Positions 1-12,039 of a stretch of DNA of 64,000 nt are shown in pieces. The stretch covers positions 40,898,964 to 40,962,963 of the forward strand of contig CM059556.1 of the NCBI GenBank assembly GCA_030386875.1, written 5' to 3'. The DNA is from Morinoia aosen (Eukaryota > Arthropoda > Malacostraca > Amphipoda > Talitridae). Numbering within the stretch: the first letter of the stretch is position 1; the number at the start of each line of letters is the position of its first letter. A program made the translations under genes and the position numbers. The notes under the pieces are model-generated. The model was not told where the DNA came from. It did not search any database and worked only from the letters and a program-made list of their open reading frames with translations.

Positions 1-196
1 GCATAACTAATTTCCCAATATTGCCAGCGCATAACTAATTTTCCATTATCGCCAGCGCATAACTAATTTCCCATTATTGCCAGCGCATAACTAATTTCCC
101 ATTATTGCCAGCGCATAAATAATTTCCCATCACTACCGGCGCAAAACTAATTTCCTATCACTACCGGCGCATAAATAATTTCCCATCATTGCCGGG
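1..196. repeat. 28-bp tandem repeat, 7 copies, truncated by window start
   Basis: Seven consecutive 28-bp units begin at 1, 29, 57, 85, 113, 141 and 169, each opening with GCATAACTAATTT or a close variant and ending in GCCAGC or ACCGGC. The first four units are nearly identical. The last three share private changes (GCATAAATAA, CATCACTACCGGC), so two unit subfamilies are present. The array probably continues to the left of the window. Confidence 0.95.
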
Positions 197-346
197 CACA
201 ATTACGCCCGAAGTTCACGAGAGGCGCTGGAAACAAAGTATCCTGCTGCCTCATGCGTCACAACTCGAGGGGGCGACACACCTCAGCGCTGCTTCCCTCA
301 TCTCTAAAGGAAGCGACGCAGCAGCTTCTATTATGGCTGACCCGCT

Positions 347-840
347 CCCGTAATTTCAAATTAACGCGGGTTTGGTGATGAGGAGTTGTGATTTGAACGT
401 TTGGTTTGGAGTAACGTGCGGAATATTGTACCTGCTGCCGGAATGTTAAATTGACGATGATTTGTAATGAGAAATTGTGGTTTGAACATTTGCTTTGGAA
501 TCACGCGTGAAATCTTGAACTTGCTGCTGCAATTTTAAATTAACGCTGATTTGGCAAAAGGAAATTATTCCTCTGGAATTGGGATTTGAACTTTTAGTCT
601 AGAATTACGTGTGAAATCTAGAACCTGCTACCGTAATTTCGAATTAACGGTGATTTAGTAAAGAGGAATTAAAATTTCAGAATTGGGATTTAAAAGTTAA
701 ATTTGAAATTAACCGTAAAATTTTGAGCCTGCAACCGTAATGTCGAATGAACGCTAATTCGATAATGAGTAATTATAACCTTTGAATTATGATTTGAACG
801 TTCAATTTGGAACTACGCATGAAATCTTAGCTGCAATCGC
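347..840. repeat. Decayed tandem repeat, ~90-104 bp period, about 5 copies
   Basis: A block opening with a CCGTAATTTCAAATTAACG-like string recurs at about 347, 438, 528, 631 and 735, with a last partial copy near 832. Each copy is followed by similar strings (GATTTGAACGTTT, TTGGAATTACG, GTGAAATCTTGAACCTGC). Spacing is 90-104 bp and copies differ at many sites. This apparently unique spacer is therefore an old, eroded tandem array. Positions 197-346 show nothing recognisable. Confidence 0.75.
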
Positions 841-959
841 GGAATGCAGGTCTTTTCAGCACAGGTGGCAACGATCGAAAATCTTAACTGTATAATTTTC
901 ACAGCGTACGAAGACAGTGGTGTAAAATACCAAATTTTTACTTGAATATAGTGGTATTA

Positions 960-3900
960 GGGTTGTGATGCTAGAATGTGGGGTTGTGATGCTAGAATGT
1001 GGGGTTGTGATGCTAGAATGTGGGGTTGTGATGCTAGAATGTGGGGTTGTGATGCTAGAATGTGGGGTTGTGATGCTAGAATGTGGGGTTGTGATGCTAG
1101 AATGTGGGGTTGTGATGCTAGAATGTGGGGTTGTGATGCTAGAATGTGGGGTTGTGATGCTAGAATGTGGGGTTGTGATGCTAGAATGTTGGGTTGTGAT
1201 GCTAGAATGTGGGGTTGTGATGCTAGAATGTGGGGTTGTGATGCTAGAATGTGGGGTTGTGATGCTAGAATGTGGGGTTGTGATGCTAGAATGTTGGGTT
1301 GTGATGCTAGAATGTGGGGTTGTGATGCTAGAATGTGGGGTTGTGATGCTAGAATGTGGGGTTGTGATGCTAGAATGTGGGGTTGTGATGCTAGAATGTG
1401 GGGTTGTGATGCTAGAATGTGGGGTTGTGATGCTAGAATGTTGGGTTGTGATGCTAGAATGTGGGGTTGTGATGCTAGAATGTGGGGTTGTGATGCTAGA
1501 ATGTTGGGTTGTGATGCTAGAATGTGGGGTTGTGATGCTAGAATGTGGGGTTGTGATGCTAGAATGTGGGGTTGTGATGCTAGAATGTGGGGTTGTGATG
1601 CTAGAATGTGGGGTTGTGATGCTAGAATGTGGGGTTGTGATGCTAGAATGTGGGGTTGTGATGCTAGAATGTGGGGTTGTGATGCTAGAATGTGGGGTTG
1701 TGATGCTAGAATGTGGGGTTGTGATGCTAGAATGTGGGGTTGTGATGCTAGAATGTGGGTTTGTGATGCTAGAATGTGGGGTTGTGATGCTAGAATGTGG
1801 GGTTGTGATGCTAGAATGTGGGGTTGTGATGCTAGAATGTGGTGTTGTGATGCTAGAATGTGGGTTTGTGATGCTGGAATGTGGGGTTGTGATGCTAGAA
1901 TGTGGGGTTGTGATGCTAGAATGTGGTGTTGTGATGCTAGAATGTGGGTTTGTGATGCTAGAATGTGTGGTTGTGATGCTAGAATGTGGGGTTGTGATGC
2001 TAGAATGTGGGGTTGTGATGCTAGAATGTGGGGTTGTGATGCTAGAATGTGGGGTTGTGATGCTAGAATGTGGTGTTGTGATGCTAGAATGTGGGTTTGT
2101 GATGCTAGAATGTGGGGTTGTGATGCTAGAATGTGGGGTTGTGATGCTAGAGTGTGGTGTTGTGATGCTAGAATGTGGGTTTGTGATGCTAGAATGTGGG
2201 GTTGTGATGCTAAAATGTGGGGTTGTGATGCTAGAATGTGGGGTTGTGATGCTAGAATGTGGGGTTGTGATGCTAGAATGGGGGGTTGTGATGCTAGAAT
2301 GTGAGGTTGTGATGCTAGAATGTGGGGTTGTGATGCTAGAATGTGGGGTTGTGATGCTAGAATGTGGTGTTGTGATGCTAGAATGTGGGTTTGTGATGCT
2401 AGAATGTGGGGTTGTGATGCTAGAATGTGGGGTTGTGATGCTAGAATGTGGGGTTGTGATGCTAGAATGTGGGGTTGTGATGCTAGAATGTGGGGTTGTG
2501 ATGCTAGAATGTATGGTTGTGATGCTAGAATGTGGGGTTTTGATGCTAGATTGTGGGGTTGTGATGCTAGAATGTGGGGTTGTGATGCTAGAATGTGGGG
2601 TTGTGATGCTAGAATGTGGGGTTGTGATGCTAGAATGTGGGGTTGTGATGCTAGAATGTGGGTTTGTGATGCTAGAATGTGGGGTTGTGATGCTAGAATG
2701 TGGGGTTGTGATGCTAAAATGTGGGGTTGTGATGCTAGACAGTGGGGTTGTGATGCTAGAATGTGGGGTTGTGATGCTAGAATGGGGGGTTGTGATGCTA
2801 GAATGTGGGGTTTTGATGCTAGAATATGGGGTTGTGATGCTAGAATGTGGGGTTGTGATGCTAGAATGTGGGGTTGTGATGCTAGAATGTGGGGTTGTGA
2901 TGCTAGAATGTGGGGTTGTGATGCTAGAATGTTGGGTTGTGATGCTAGAATGTGGGGTTGTGATGCTAGAATGTGGGGTTGTGATGCTAGAATGGGGGGT
3001 TGTGATGCTAGAATGTGGAGTTGTGATGCTAGAATAGGGGGTTATGATGCTAGAATGTGGGGTTGTGATGCTAGAATGTGGGGTTGTGATGCTAGAATAT
3101 GGAGTTGTGATGCTAGAATGTGGGGTTGTGATGCTAGAATGTGGTGTTGTGATGCTAGAATATGGAGTTGTGATGCTAGAATGTGGGGTTGTGATGCTAG
3201 AATGTGGGGTTGTGATGCTAGAATGTGGGGTTGTGATGCTAGAATGTGGGGTTGTGATGCTAGAATGTGGGGTTGTGATGCTAGAATGTGGGGTCGTGAT
3301 GCTAGAATGTGGGGTTGTGATGCTAGAATGTGGGGTTGTGATGCTAGAATGTGGGGTTGTGATGCTAGAATGTGGGGTTGTGATGCTAGAATGTGGGGTT
3401 GTGATGCTAGAATGTGGGGTTGTGATGCTAGAATATGGAGTTGTGATGCTAGAATGTGGGGTTGTGATGCTAGAATGTGGGGTTGTGATGCTAGAATGTG
3501 GGGTTGTGATGCTAGAATATGGAGTTGTGATGCTAGAATGTGGGGTTGTGATGCTAGAATATGGAGTTTTGATGCTAGAATGTGGGGTTGTGATGCTAGA
3601 ATGTGGGGTTGTGATGCTAGAATGTGGGGTTGTGATGCTAGAATATGGAGTTGTGATGCTAGAATGTGGGGTTGTGATGCCAGAATGTGGGGTTGTGATG
3701 CTAGAATGTGGGGTTGTGATGCTAGAATGTGGGGTTGTGATGCTAGAATGTGGGGTTGTGATGCTAGAATGTGGGGTTGTGATGCTAGAATGTGGGGTTG
3801 TGATGCTAGAATGTGGGGTTTTGATGCTAGAATGTGGGGTTGTGATGCTAGAATGTGGGGTTGTGATGCTAGAATGTGGGGTTGTGATGCTAGAATGTGG

Positions 3901-6669
3901 GGTTGTGATGCTAGAATATGGAGTTGTGACGCTAGGTTGTGGGGTTGTGATGCCAGAATATGGAGTTGTGATGTTAGAATGTGGGGTTGTGATGCTAGCA
4001 TATGGAGTTGTGATGCTAGAATGTGGGGTTGTGATGCTAGAATATGGGGTTGTGATGCTAGAATGTGGGGTTGTGATGCTAGAATATGGAGTTGTGATGC
4101 TAAAATGTGGGATTGTGATGCTAGAATATGGAGTTGTGATGCTAGAATGTGGGGTTGTGATGCTAGAATATGGGGTTGTGATGCTAGAATATGGAGTTGT
4201 GATGCAAAAATGTGGGGTTGTGATGCTAGAATGTGGGGTTGTGATGCTAGAATGTGGGGTTGTGATGCTAGAATGTGGGGTTGTGATGCTAGAATGTGGG
4301 GTTGTGATGCTAGAATGTGGGGTTGTGATGCTAGAATGTGGGGTTTTGATGCTAGAATGTGGGGTTGTGATGCTAGAATGTGGGGTTGTGATGCTAGAAT
4401 GTGGGGTTGTGATGCTAGAATGTGGGGTTGTGATGCTAGAATGTGGGGTTGTGATGCTAGAATGTGGGGTTGTGATGCTAGAATGTGGGGTTGTGATGCT
4501 AGAATATGGAGTTGTGATGCTAGAATGTGGGGTTGTGATGCTAGAATGAGGGGTTGTGATGCTAGAATGTGGGGTTGTGATGCTAGAATATGGAGTTGTG
4601 ATGCTAGAATGTGGGGTTGTGATGCTAGAATATGGAGTTGTGATGCTAGAATGTGGGGTTGTGATGCTAGAATGTGAAGTTGTGATGCTAGAATGTGGGG
4701 TTGTGATGCTAGAATATGGAGTTGTGATGCTAGAATGTGGGGTTGTGATGCTAGAATGTGGGGTTGTGATGCTAGAATGTGGGGTTGTGATGCTAGAATG
4801 TGGGGTTGTGATGCTAGAATGTGGGGTTGTGATGCTAGAATGTGGGGTTGTGATGCTAGAATGTGGGGTTGTGATGCTAGTATGTGGGGTTGTGATGCTA
4901 GAATGTGGGGTTGTGATGCTAGAATGTGGGGTTGTGATGCTAGAATATGGGGTTGTGATGCTAGAATGTGGGGTTGTGATGCTAGAATATGGAGTTGTGA
5001 TGCTAGGTTGTGGGGTTGTGATGCCAGAATATGGAGTTGTGATGTTAGAATGTGGGGTTGTGATGCTAGAATATGGAGTTGTGATGCTAGAATGTGGGGT
5101 TGTGATGCTAGAATATGGGGTTGTGATGCTAGAATGTGGGGTTGTGATGCTAGAATGTGGAGTTGTGATGCTAAAATGTGGGATTGTGATGCTAGAATAT
5201 GGAGTTGTGATGCTAGAATGTGGGGTTGTGATGCTAGAATATGGGGTTGTGATGCTAGAATATGGAGTTGTGATGCAAAAATGTGGGATTTTGATGCTAG
5301 AATATGGGGTTGTGATGCTAGAATATGGAGTTGTGATGCTAGAATGTGGGGTTGTGATGCTAGAATATGGAGTTGTGATGCTAGAATATGGAGTTGTGAT
5401 GCTAGAATATGGAGTTGTGATGCTAGAATATGGAGTTGTGATGCTAGAATATGGAGTTGTGATGCTAGAATATGGAGTTGTGATGCTAGAATATGGAGTT
5501 GTGATGCTAGAATGTGGGGTTGTGATGCTAGAATATGGAGTTGTGATGCTAGAATATGGAGTTGTGATGCTAGAATATGGAGATGTGATGCTAGAATATG
5601 GAGTTGTGATGCTAGAATGTGGGGTTGTGATGCTAGAATATGGAGTTGTGATGCTAGAATGTGGGGTTGTGATGCTAGAATATGGAGTTGTGATGCTAGA
5701 ATGTGGGGTTGTGATGCTAGAATATGGGGTTGTGATGATTGAATATGGAGTTGTGATGCTAGAATGTGGGGTTGTGATGCTAGAATATGGAGTTGTGATG
5801 CTAGAATGTGGGGTTGTGATGCTAGAATATGGAGTTGTGATGCTAGAATGTGGGGTTGTGATGCTAGAATATGGGGTTGTGATGCTAGAATATGGAGTTG
5901 TGATGCTAGAATGTGGGGTTGTGATGCTAGAATATCGAGTTGTGATGCTAGAATGTGGGATTGTGATGCTAGAATATGGGGTTGTGATGCTAGAATATGG
6001 AGTTGTGATGCCAGAATGTGGGGTTGTGATGCTAGAATAAGGAGTTGTGATGCTAGAATGTGGGGTTGTGATGCTAGAATATGGAGTTGTGATGCTAGAA
6101 TATGGGGTTGTGGTGCTAGAATATGGGGTTGTGATTCTAGAATATGGAGTTGTGATGCTAGGATATGGAGTTGTGATGCTAGAATGTGGGGTTGTGATGC
6201 TAGAATATGGAGTTGTGATGCTAGAATATGGAGTTGTGATGCCAGGGTATGGAGTTGTGATGCTAGAATATGGAGTTGTGATGCTAGAATGTGGGGTTGT
6301 GATGCTAGGATATGGAGTTGTGATGCTAGAATGTAGGGTTGTGATGCTAGGATATGGAGTTGTGATGCTAGAATGTGGGGTTGTGATGCTAGAATGTGGG
6401 GTTGTGATGCTAGGATATGGAGTTGTGATGCTAGAATGTGGGGTTGTGATGCTAGAATATGGAGTTGTGATGCTAGAATGTGGGGTTGTGATGCTAGATT
6501 GTGGGGTTGTGATGCTAGAATATGGAGTTGTGATGCTAGAATGTGGGGTTGTGATGCTAGATTGTGGGGTTGTGATGCTAGAATATGGAGTTGTGATGCT
6601 AGAATATGGGGTTTTGATGCGAAAATATGGGGTTGTGATGCGAGAATATGGGGTTGTGATGCTAGAATA
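960..6669. repeat. 21-bp minisatellite, about 270 copies
   Basis: The unit contains GGTTGTGATGCTAGAATGTG and repeats every 21 bp with almost no length change over 5.7 kb. Two main variants exist. The G type (AATGTGGGG) makes up nearly all of 960-3000. The A type (AATATGGAG) appears near 3000 and becomes common to dominant towards 6600. Because 21 is a multiple of three, two frames on each strand stay open for hundreds of codons: plus MLECGVV and MWGCDAR, minus PHSSITT and HILASQP. The longest is a minus-strand frame of 1950 codons at 856-6708. It has no signal peptide and no non-repetitive domain, so I treat it as a by-product of the repeat. The right edge decays gradually from 6670 to about 6900. 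Confidence 0.97.
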
Positions 6670-7080
6670 CAACGTTATGTGGGATGTTGTGGTAGAGTGC
6701 CTGGGCAATTTTGATGTTAGAATATATCTTCAATGTAGTGTTTGTGAGAGAAAACGTGGTTGTAATGTTGGAACATGACTAAAACGGTCCTTGTGTTAGA
6801 ATATGGGATTCTAATGATAGAAGATGACTTTATAACAGTTCTTGCGCTAAAATACAGGGTTTTGACGTTAGGACATGTCTCTAGAATAGTTCTTGTGTTC
6901 GAAGATGGTGTAGTAATTTAATATAAACATGACATTATGAGGTTGTGGAATAATAAACAGTGTAAGGGGTTGTGTCTTCTGAACGCTACTTCGGAATAAC
7001 AGAAAGCGTTACGGTTCTTCTGCACCTCTCATTGCCCCTTAAGTCATTTCCCCTGAATTTTTTATAACTGCGTTTATTAT
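6670..7080. other. Decayed right flank of the 21-bp array plus unique AT-rich sequence
   Basis: Scattered degenerate matches to the 21-bp unit (GTTAGAATAT, GTTGTAATGTTGGAACATG, GTGTTAGAATATGGGATT) continue to about 6900 and then fade into AT-rich sequence. No gene or RNA feature is visible. Confidence 0.6.
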
Positions 7081-7400
7081 AAATGTGTTCATCAACTTTG
7101 TATATGCATCACTTATGTATACATCACCCCTGTATTCTTCACTATTGCATACATCACCCCAGTATTCTTCACTCCTGTATATATCAACTTTGTCCTAATC
7201 ACCACTGTGTTCTTTACTCTCGCATTCATCCTCCTTGTATACATCACCTCTACTTTTCCCGTATTTATTGTTCTTTATTTATCCCTCCTGCATTCATAAC
7301 CTATATATTCATCACCCCTCTATTCATAGCCCATTCATTCATCACCCACACATCCATCACTCTCGTACTCACCACCACGGTGTTCCCTACCCTGGCGCCA
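7081..7400. repeat. Degenerate ~17-20-bp tandem repeat (CATCACC-rich)
   Basis: Strings such as TGTATACATCACCCC, TGTATTCTTCACT and CATTCATCACCC recur every 17-20 bp with many substitutions and indels. A 111-codon open frame here (7083-7418) translates to a Cys/His/Ile/Pro-rich string that follows the repeat, so I do not call it a gene. Confidence 0.6.
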
Positions 7401-7424
7401 GCACGACGCACAAGGTGACCGCCA

Positions 7425-7690
7425 CTGTAGAGGAAACAAGGTAAGGTCAACGAGTCTCATTTCGTTGACGGTGTGGTTTTGCTGACGTCACGACAACGAA
7501 CCAATAGTAGCTCTCATATTGCATCTGGTGGCACTGCTACCCCCAAATCTGGTCCCACTATTGGCCTAACGACATGGCGTTTAGGTGACGTCGTACATTT
7601 TGTTTTAAACAAAGCCTTTCTATTGGCTAACCGAACAAGAAGAGGTGTATTTTCTCCCATAGAAATGACCCTACCTTGTTTCCTCTACCG
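7425..7690. mobile_element. Putative MITE with ~24-bp terminal inverted repeats
   Basis: GTAGAGGAAACAAGGTA at 7427-7443 has a perfect 17-bp inverted partner at 7672-7688. The match extends inward for six more bases with one mismatch (AGGTCA against GGGTCA), giving a 23-24-bp inverted repeat around a ~220-bp interior. No target-site duplication is clear. The interior contains no transposase frame. A non-autonomous DNA transposon is the simplest reading; a chance hairpin is unlikely at this length. Confidence 0.6.
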
Positions 7691-7794
7691 TATTGACCAC
7701 GCTCTGCTGCAGCTGCACAGCTTGTATGAGGCCGAGTCAGTGAAGCATCGCCCTATGATTTGTTCATTATAAGTTAGTTTTGACCCTCCTTCCC

Positions 7795-7995
7795 ACGATA
7801 AAGGTGTTCAAAGAGAGGAAGGATAAAGGCACCATTGTGTATGAAGTTAGAGAAACGCGTAATCTACGCTCAAGGTGCGTTCCTGTAACAAGTAGAAAAA
7901 GGCCTACCTAACTTTCAACTCGGGACCTCACATTTCCCCCCCGGGAGCGCTAGTTCCCATTGATACAGGAGTTGTATCCCCCTGAGGGGGACGTT
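7795..7995 (+). repeat. Dispersed repeat, copy 1: retroelement 3'-end-like fragment
   Basis: This shares ordered blocks with 36425-36745: AGGTGTTC...AGAGGA, GGCACCA, CAAGGTGC, ACTCGGGACCT, and a terminal GTATCCCCCTGAGGGG-like block. The order and spacing of blocks are kept while intervening bases differ, as expected for old copies of one mobile element. A third, weaker copy is at 17470-17735. Confidence 0.6.
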
Positions 7996-8009
7996 GCAAA
8001 AATATCTTC

Positions 8010-8545
8010 TTACCATCACTTAAAATATCTTTGTATCATCTCCAGTATTTCTTTATTCATCATCTTGTATTTCTTTTTTTAATTACCCTATGCATCATTT
8101 TGTCATCGGCCTATATACTCATTTATCATCGTCCTGGTGTATTTCATTATCACTTCAAAATATTTTACTGCAGCCTGATTTATCCTTTTATCACCGCCTA
8201 ATATATATCTTATTATCGTCACCCAACAAATTCTTAATCTCTACCCAATATATCCCTTTATCCCAGCCTTATATAAACTTCTATCAAATCCTAATGTATT
8301 CTCTCATCCCCGCACGATGTATCCTCTTATCACTGCCCAGTATATCGTCATATCACTGCCTAATACATCATTTCATCACCGCCCAATACATCCGTAATCA
8401 CCGCCCAACATATTTTTTATCACTGCCCGATGTATTTTTTTAACATCTCACAGATGATTTATCACCGCCCAATATATCCTTCATAATCTGCCAATATATC
8501 CATCATCCCCGGCCAACACACCCACAATCAACACGCAATAAATCC
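8010..8545. repeat. Degenerate ~20-bp tandem repeat (ATCACYGCCYAATATAT)
   Basis: TATCACTGCCCAATATATC-like strings recur about every 17-21 bp through this 530-bp stretch with substitutions and small indels. Copies near 8330-8440 are the most regular. No coding frame of interest is present. About 140 bases of unique sequence (8546-8686) separate it from the next array. Confidence 0.65.
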
Positions 8546-8686
8546 ACTTAGGGCGCATCCACCTGCATCGCACGTTGCGTGCCTTCGCTGCAGCAGGGTC
8601 GCAATAATTGGGCTTCATTACGCGGTGTATTGCGTGACAGCGACAGCCAGTCCGTTATTGCGTCTTGTGGGGCTTACTGGAGCTGG

Positions 8687-9868
8687 GCGTGTGCTGTGCT
8701 GGGTCAGTGCTGTGCTGTGCCAGTGCTGGGCTTGTTCCAGTGCTGTGCTGTGCCAGTGCTGGGCTTGTTCCAGTGCTGTGCTGGGTCAGTGCTGTACTTG
8801 TTCCAGTGCTGTACTTGTTCCAGTGCTGTACTTGTTCCAGTGCTGGGTCAGTGCTGTGCTGTTCCAGTGCTGGGTCAGTGCTGTGCTTGTTCCAGTGCTG
8901 GGTCAGTGTTGAGCTTGTTCCAGTGCTGGGTCAGTGCTGTACTTGTTCCAGTGCTGGGTCAGTGTTGTGCTTGTTCCAGTGCTGGGTCAGTGCTGTGCTG
9001 TTCCAGTGCTGGGTCAGTGCTGTGCTGTTCCAGTGCTGGGTCAGTGCTGTGCTTGTTCCAGTGCTGGGTCAGTGCTGTGTTTGTTCTAGTGCTGAGTCAG
9101 TGCTGTGCGTGTTCCAGTGCTGGGTCAGTGTTGTGCTTGTTCCAGTGCTGGGTCAGTGCTGTGCTTGTTCCAGTGCTGGGTCAGCGCTGTGCGTGTTCCA
9201 GTGCTGGATCAGTGTTGTGCTTGTTCCAGTGCTAGGTCAGTGCTGTGCTTGTTCCAGTGCTAGGTCAGTGCTGTGCTTGTTCTAGTGCTGGGTCAGTGCT
9301 GTGCTGTTCCAGTGTTGGGTCAGTGCTGTGGTTGTTCCAGTGCTGGGACAGTGCTGTGCGTGTTCCAGTGCTGGGTCAGTGCTGTGCTGTTCCAGTGCTG
9401 GGTCAGTGCTGTGCTTGTTCCAGTGCTGGGTCAGTGCTGTGCGTGTTCCAGTGCTGGGTCAGTGCTGTGCGTGTTCCAGTGCTGGGTCAGTGCTGTGCTG
9501 TTCCAGTGCTGGGTCAGTGCTGTGCTGTTCCAGTGCTGGGTCAGTGCTGTGTTGTTCCAGTGCTGAGTCAGTGCTGTGCGTGTTCCAGTGCTGGGTCAGT
9601 GCTGTGCTTGTTCTAGTGCTGGGTCAGTGCTGTGCTGTTCCAGTGCTGGGTCAGTGCTGTGCTGTTCCAGTGCTGGGTCAGTGCTGTGCTGTTCCAGTGC
9701 TGGGTCAGTGTTGTGCTTGTTCCAGTGCTGGGTCAGTGCTGTGCTTGTTCCAGTGCTGGGTCAGTGCTGTGCTGTTCCAGTGCTGGGTCAGTGCTGTGCT
9801 GTTTCAGTGCTGGGTCAGTGCTGTGCTGTTCCAGTGCTGGGTCAGTGCTGTGCTTGTTCCAGTGCTGG
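8687..9868. repeat. 27/28-bp minisatellite, about 43 copies
   Basis: The unit is TTCCAGTGCTGGGTCAGTGC followed by TGTGCTG (27 bp) or TGTGCTTG (28 bp). The one-base length variant shifts frame between copies, which yields overlapping Cys/Val/Leu/Ser-rich open frames in all three plus frames (FQCWVSAVL, PVLGQCCA, SSAGSVLC). A shorter 17-bp variant occurs near 8790-8840. These frames are repeat artefacts, not genes. Confidence 0.95.
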
Positions 9869-11048
9869 GTGAGTGACAGCTGTCGTTATAGTTCACAAAT
9901 CTGAACGTGGCTGGGGAACAATCATTTGGTGTCGCCAGAGTGAAAATATGATATACAGAAACTTGTGTAAAATAAAGTATATTCGTCAAAAATTGAAATA
10001 AAGTTCTGGAACTTGAAGAGTTTTTTTGCTATTTCTGGCCAGCTGTGTTCAAATAAATATGAGGAATACAGAAGTGTCACAGTTGAGCGAGATGTAACCC
10101 TACATGCGTGAGACAACTGCTGCAGTCAATTGCTTTTAAGGGTAAAAAACTCTGGTTTTACAGGATTTAAAAGATCCGAGACATCCGTTTTCGACGAGCT
10201 TAAAATTTTCGTTGTCCTAGCGGTAAATCTAAGGTAATTTTGAGTGATCACGAAGTTCATCATACATTTTTCTTGAAATATTAATTAAGATTTTGATGAC
10301 GTGTGTGACGAAGCTAAGGTTTGGTTCGTTGAGTATGAATGTAGTCGTCGCTACATGAAAAAATGAATTTAGGAATTCATGGTGACTTGCTACGACATTG
10401 CATTCCCACGACCATCACAAAATTTCAAAATCTGAAAAAGATTGCAAAATTTGAGAAAGAATTGAAATGAAAATTACAAAATTTTCAAAACCGTAATCAT
10501 AAAATTTTTAAAACCGGCTTAGAATAATCATATTTTTAAAAATCTCTTGTTTTTGGCACATACATAAAATTTTGAAGTAATTTACAACAAGGTTTAAAAA
10601 TGCCATGGATCTTCAAATCTAGACAAAAATCCGGTGTACACTGAAATGTTTAACACGCCTCGCGCTAATTAGCAAAAGATACAAAAACCTCTCGACGAGT
10701 TTCTAAGGCCTTACGAAACTTTTAAGAACAGGATAAACATGAAAGTCCTGGGAAAAAGCACCCCAATTTAAAGACCCTGAGGATATTAGTGAGCGAAAAT
10801 ATCCGGCGAAGGTTGAAATAGATTTACGGAGAGCTGGTTCCGAAGTCACCGCGGAGCTCTTTAGATTTAAGAGAAATTTGCGTCCCCCGAGACTCGTTCG
10901 CGTCGCCAGCGTTCAGAGGCGGGACGGCGGCAGCAAGAAGTTGGGTCTGCTCAGCGGAGCTTTTTGAATCTTCAGCGGGGCCAAACAACTTCAAATTTCT
11001 AGCACCTCGGCAACCGTGCTCCGATTATGTTGGAGTTTGTAATTTACG

Positions 11049-11085
11049 AGGACCAACAAAATGTTTGAGGTTATTTGTTGGTCCT
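11049..11085. repeat. Perfect 12-bp stem-loop
   Basis: AGGACCAACAAA (11049-11060) is followed after 13 bases by its exact reverse complement TTTGTTGGTCCT (11074-11085), with TTTT just beyond. It may be the relic of a small inverted-repeat element. The function is unknown. Confidence 0.7.
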
Positions 11086-11107
11086 TTTGGCGTGTTTTTT
11101 GAGTGGT

Positions 11108-11300
11108 TGTGAAGAAGGGTATAGGCAAGCATAAAGGTGATATAATGCATCGGTGAAAATATTTTGCGATTTTAGGTTCGTTTTATAAGGGGACACGTTT
11201 TATGAGTCGCTAAGAAGAATGAAGGAAAGCATAAAGGTCCTTCAATACATCAATATAAATATTTTACGATTTGAGAGTCGTCTTTTATAAGTTGTCATTA
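11108..11300. repeat. Diverged tandem duplication, 100-bp offset
   Basis: A block starting AAGCATAAAGGT at 11127 recurs at 11227. It runs through ATATTTTNCGATTT and TTTTATAAG and carries many differences between copies. It is an old local duplication. Confidence 0.6.
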
Positions 11301-12039
11301 GAAGTATAGGTAATTTTTACTCTAATTACCAATTATTTTGATGATTTTAAATAAAGAACTCGTAATTAGTGTAAGTGAAGCTAAGTCCAATAACGGTTTG
11401 GCTTCCAGTCTCCGTGGTTCAAAATTCATGTACTTAGTTTAGTTCAAAGTAAACTATAAAATTATATATGCTCAACTGAAATTTTATTTTAATGAAAGTT
11501 CAATTTTGGATTAAGTAAAGAATAATTCGAAAAACTGAAACATAAGTTAACATTCTTTTACTTAATTTAAAATTGATTACAATTTGATTAAATAATTTCA
11601 ACCAAAAATCGATGGTAAAGTTAAATAGCGAAAGTAGAGACATGATTGACACTCGAGGAGAGCATGACGATCTCTCATGAAAGCACTAGCATATTTTTCT
11701 CATAAATCCAAGATAGCTGAAACAGGTGCAAGGTGTCGAACAGTTTTAGAACGTGGCCTACGATGAGTCTTCACAGTAATAAATTATAACTGACAAGTAA
11801 CAAATTAAATGCATTATGAACGCATCATATGATTAGATGCTGCCGTGAAATCTGGCCTCATGTAATTCTATTTTTGAAAGTGGAAACTTAATCTTACATG
11901 CATTAAAATACAATGGAAAAAGCGAATGAGTTGCTTTCCATGTGTCCAGCTCGCATACCGGAAAAAAATAAGTGCATGTCGATATGATCATGAGATCATC
12001 CATCGCCACATCTGATTTTTGCGCCTGTTCTTGAATGTT

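Larger units (their letters stand above)
9869..12039. other. AT-rich spacer with no recognisable gene
   Basis: This is about 2.2 kb of AT-rich sequence with a GC-richer island at about 10850-11000. Open frames are short and unrelated to any family I recognise. Two local structures are listed separately: a hairpin at 11049-11085 and a diverged 100-bp duplication at 11108-11300. No RNA gene is evident. Confidence 0.6.

Noticed and set aside
856-6708. 1950-codon minus frame, Ser/Thr/Pro-rich, mucin-like
   Set aside because: It is the translation of the 21-bp repeat. Its codons cannot mutate to stops in one step, there is no signal peptide or unique domain, and the short non-repeat ends show no homology that I recognise.
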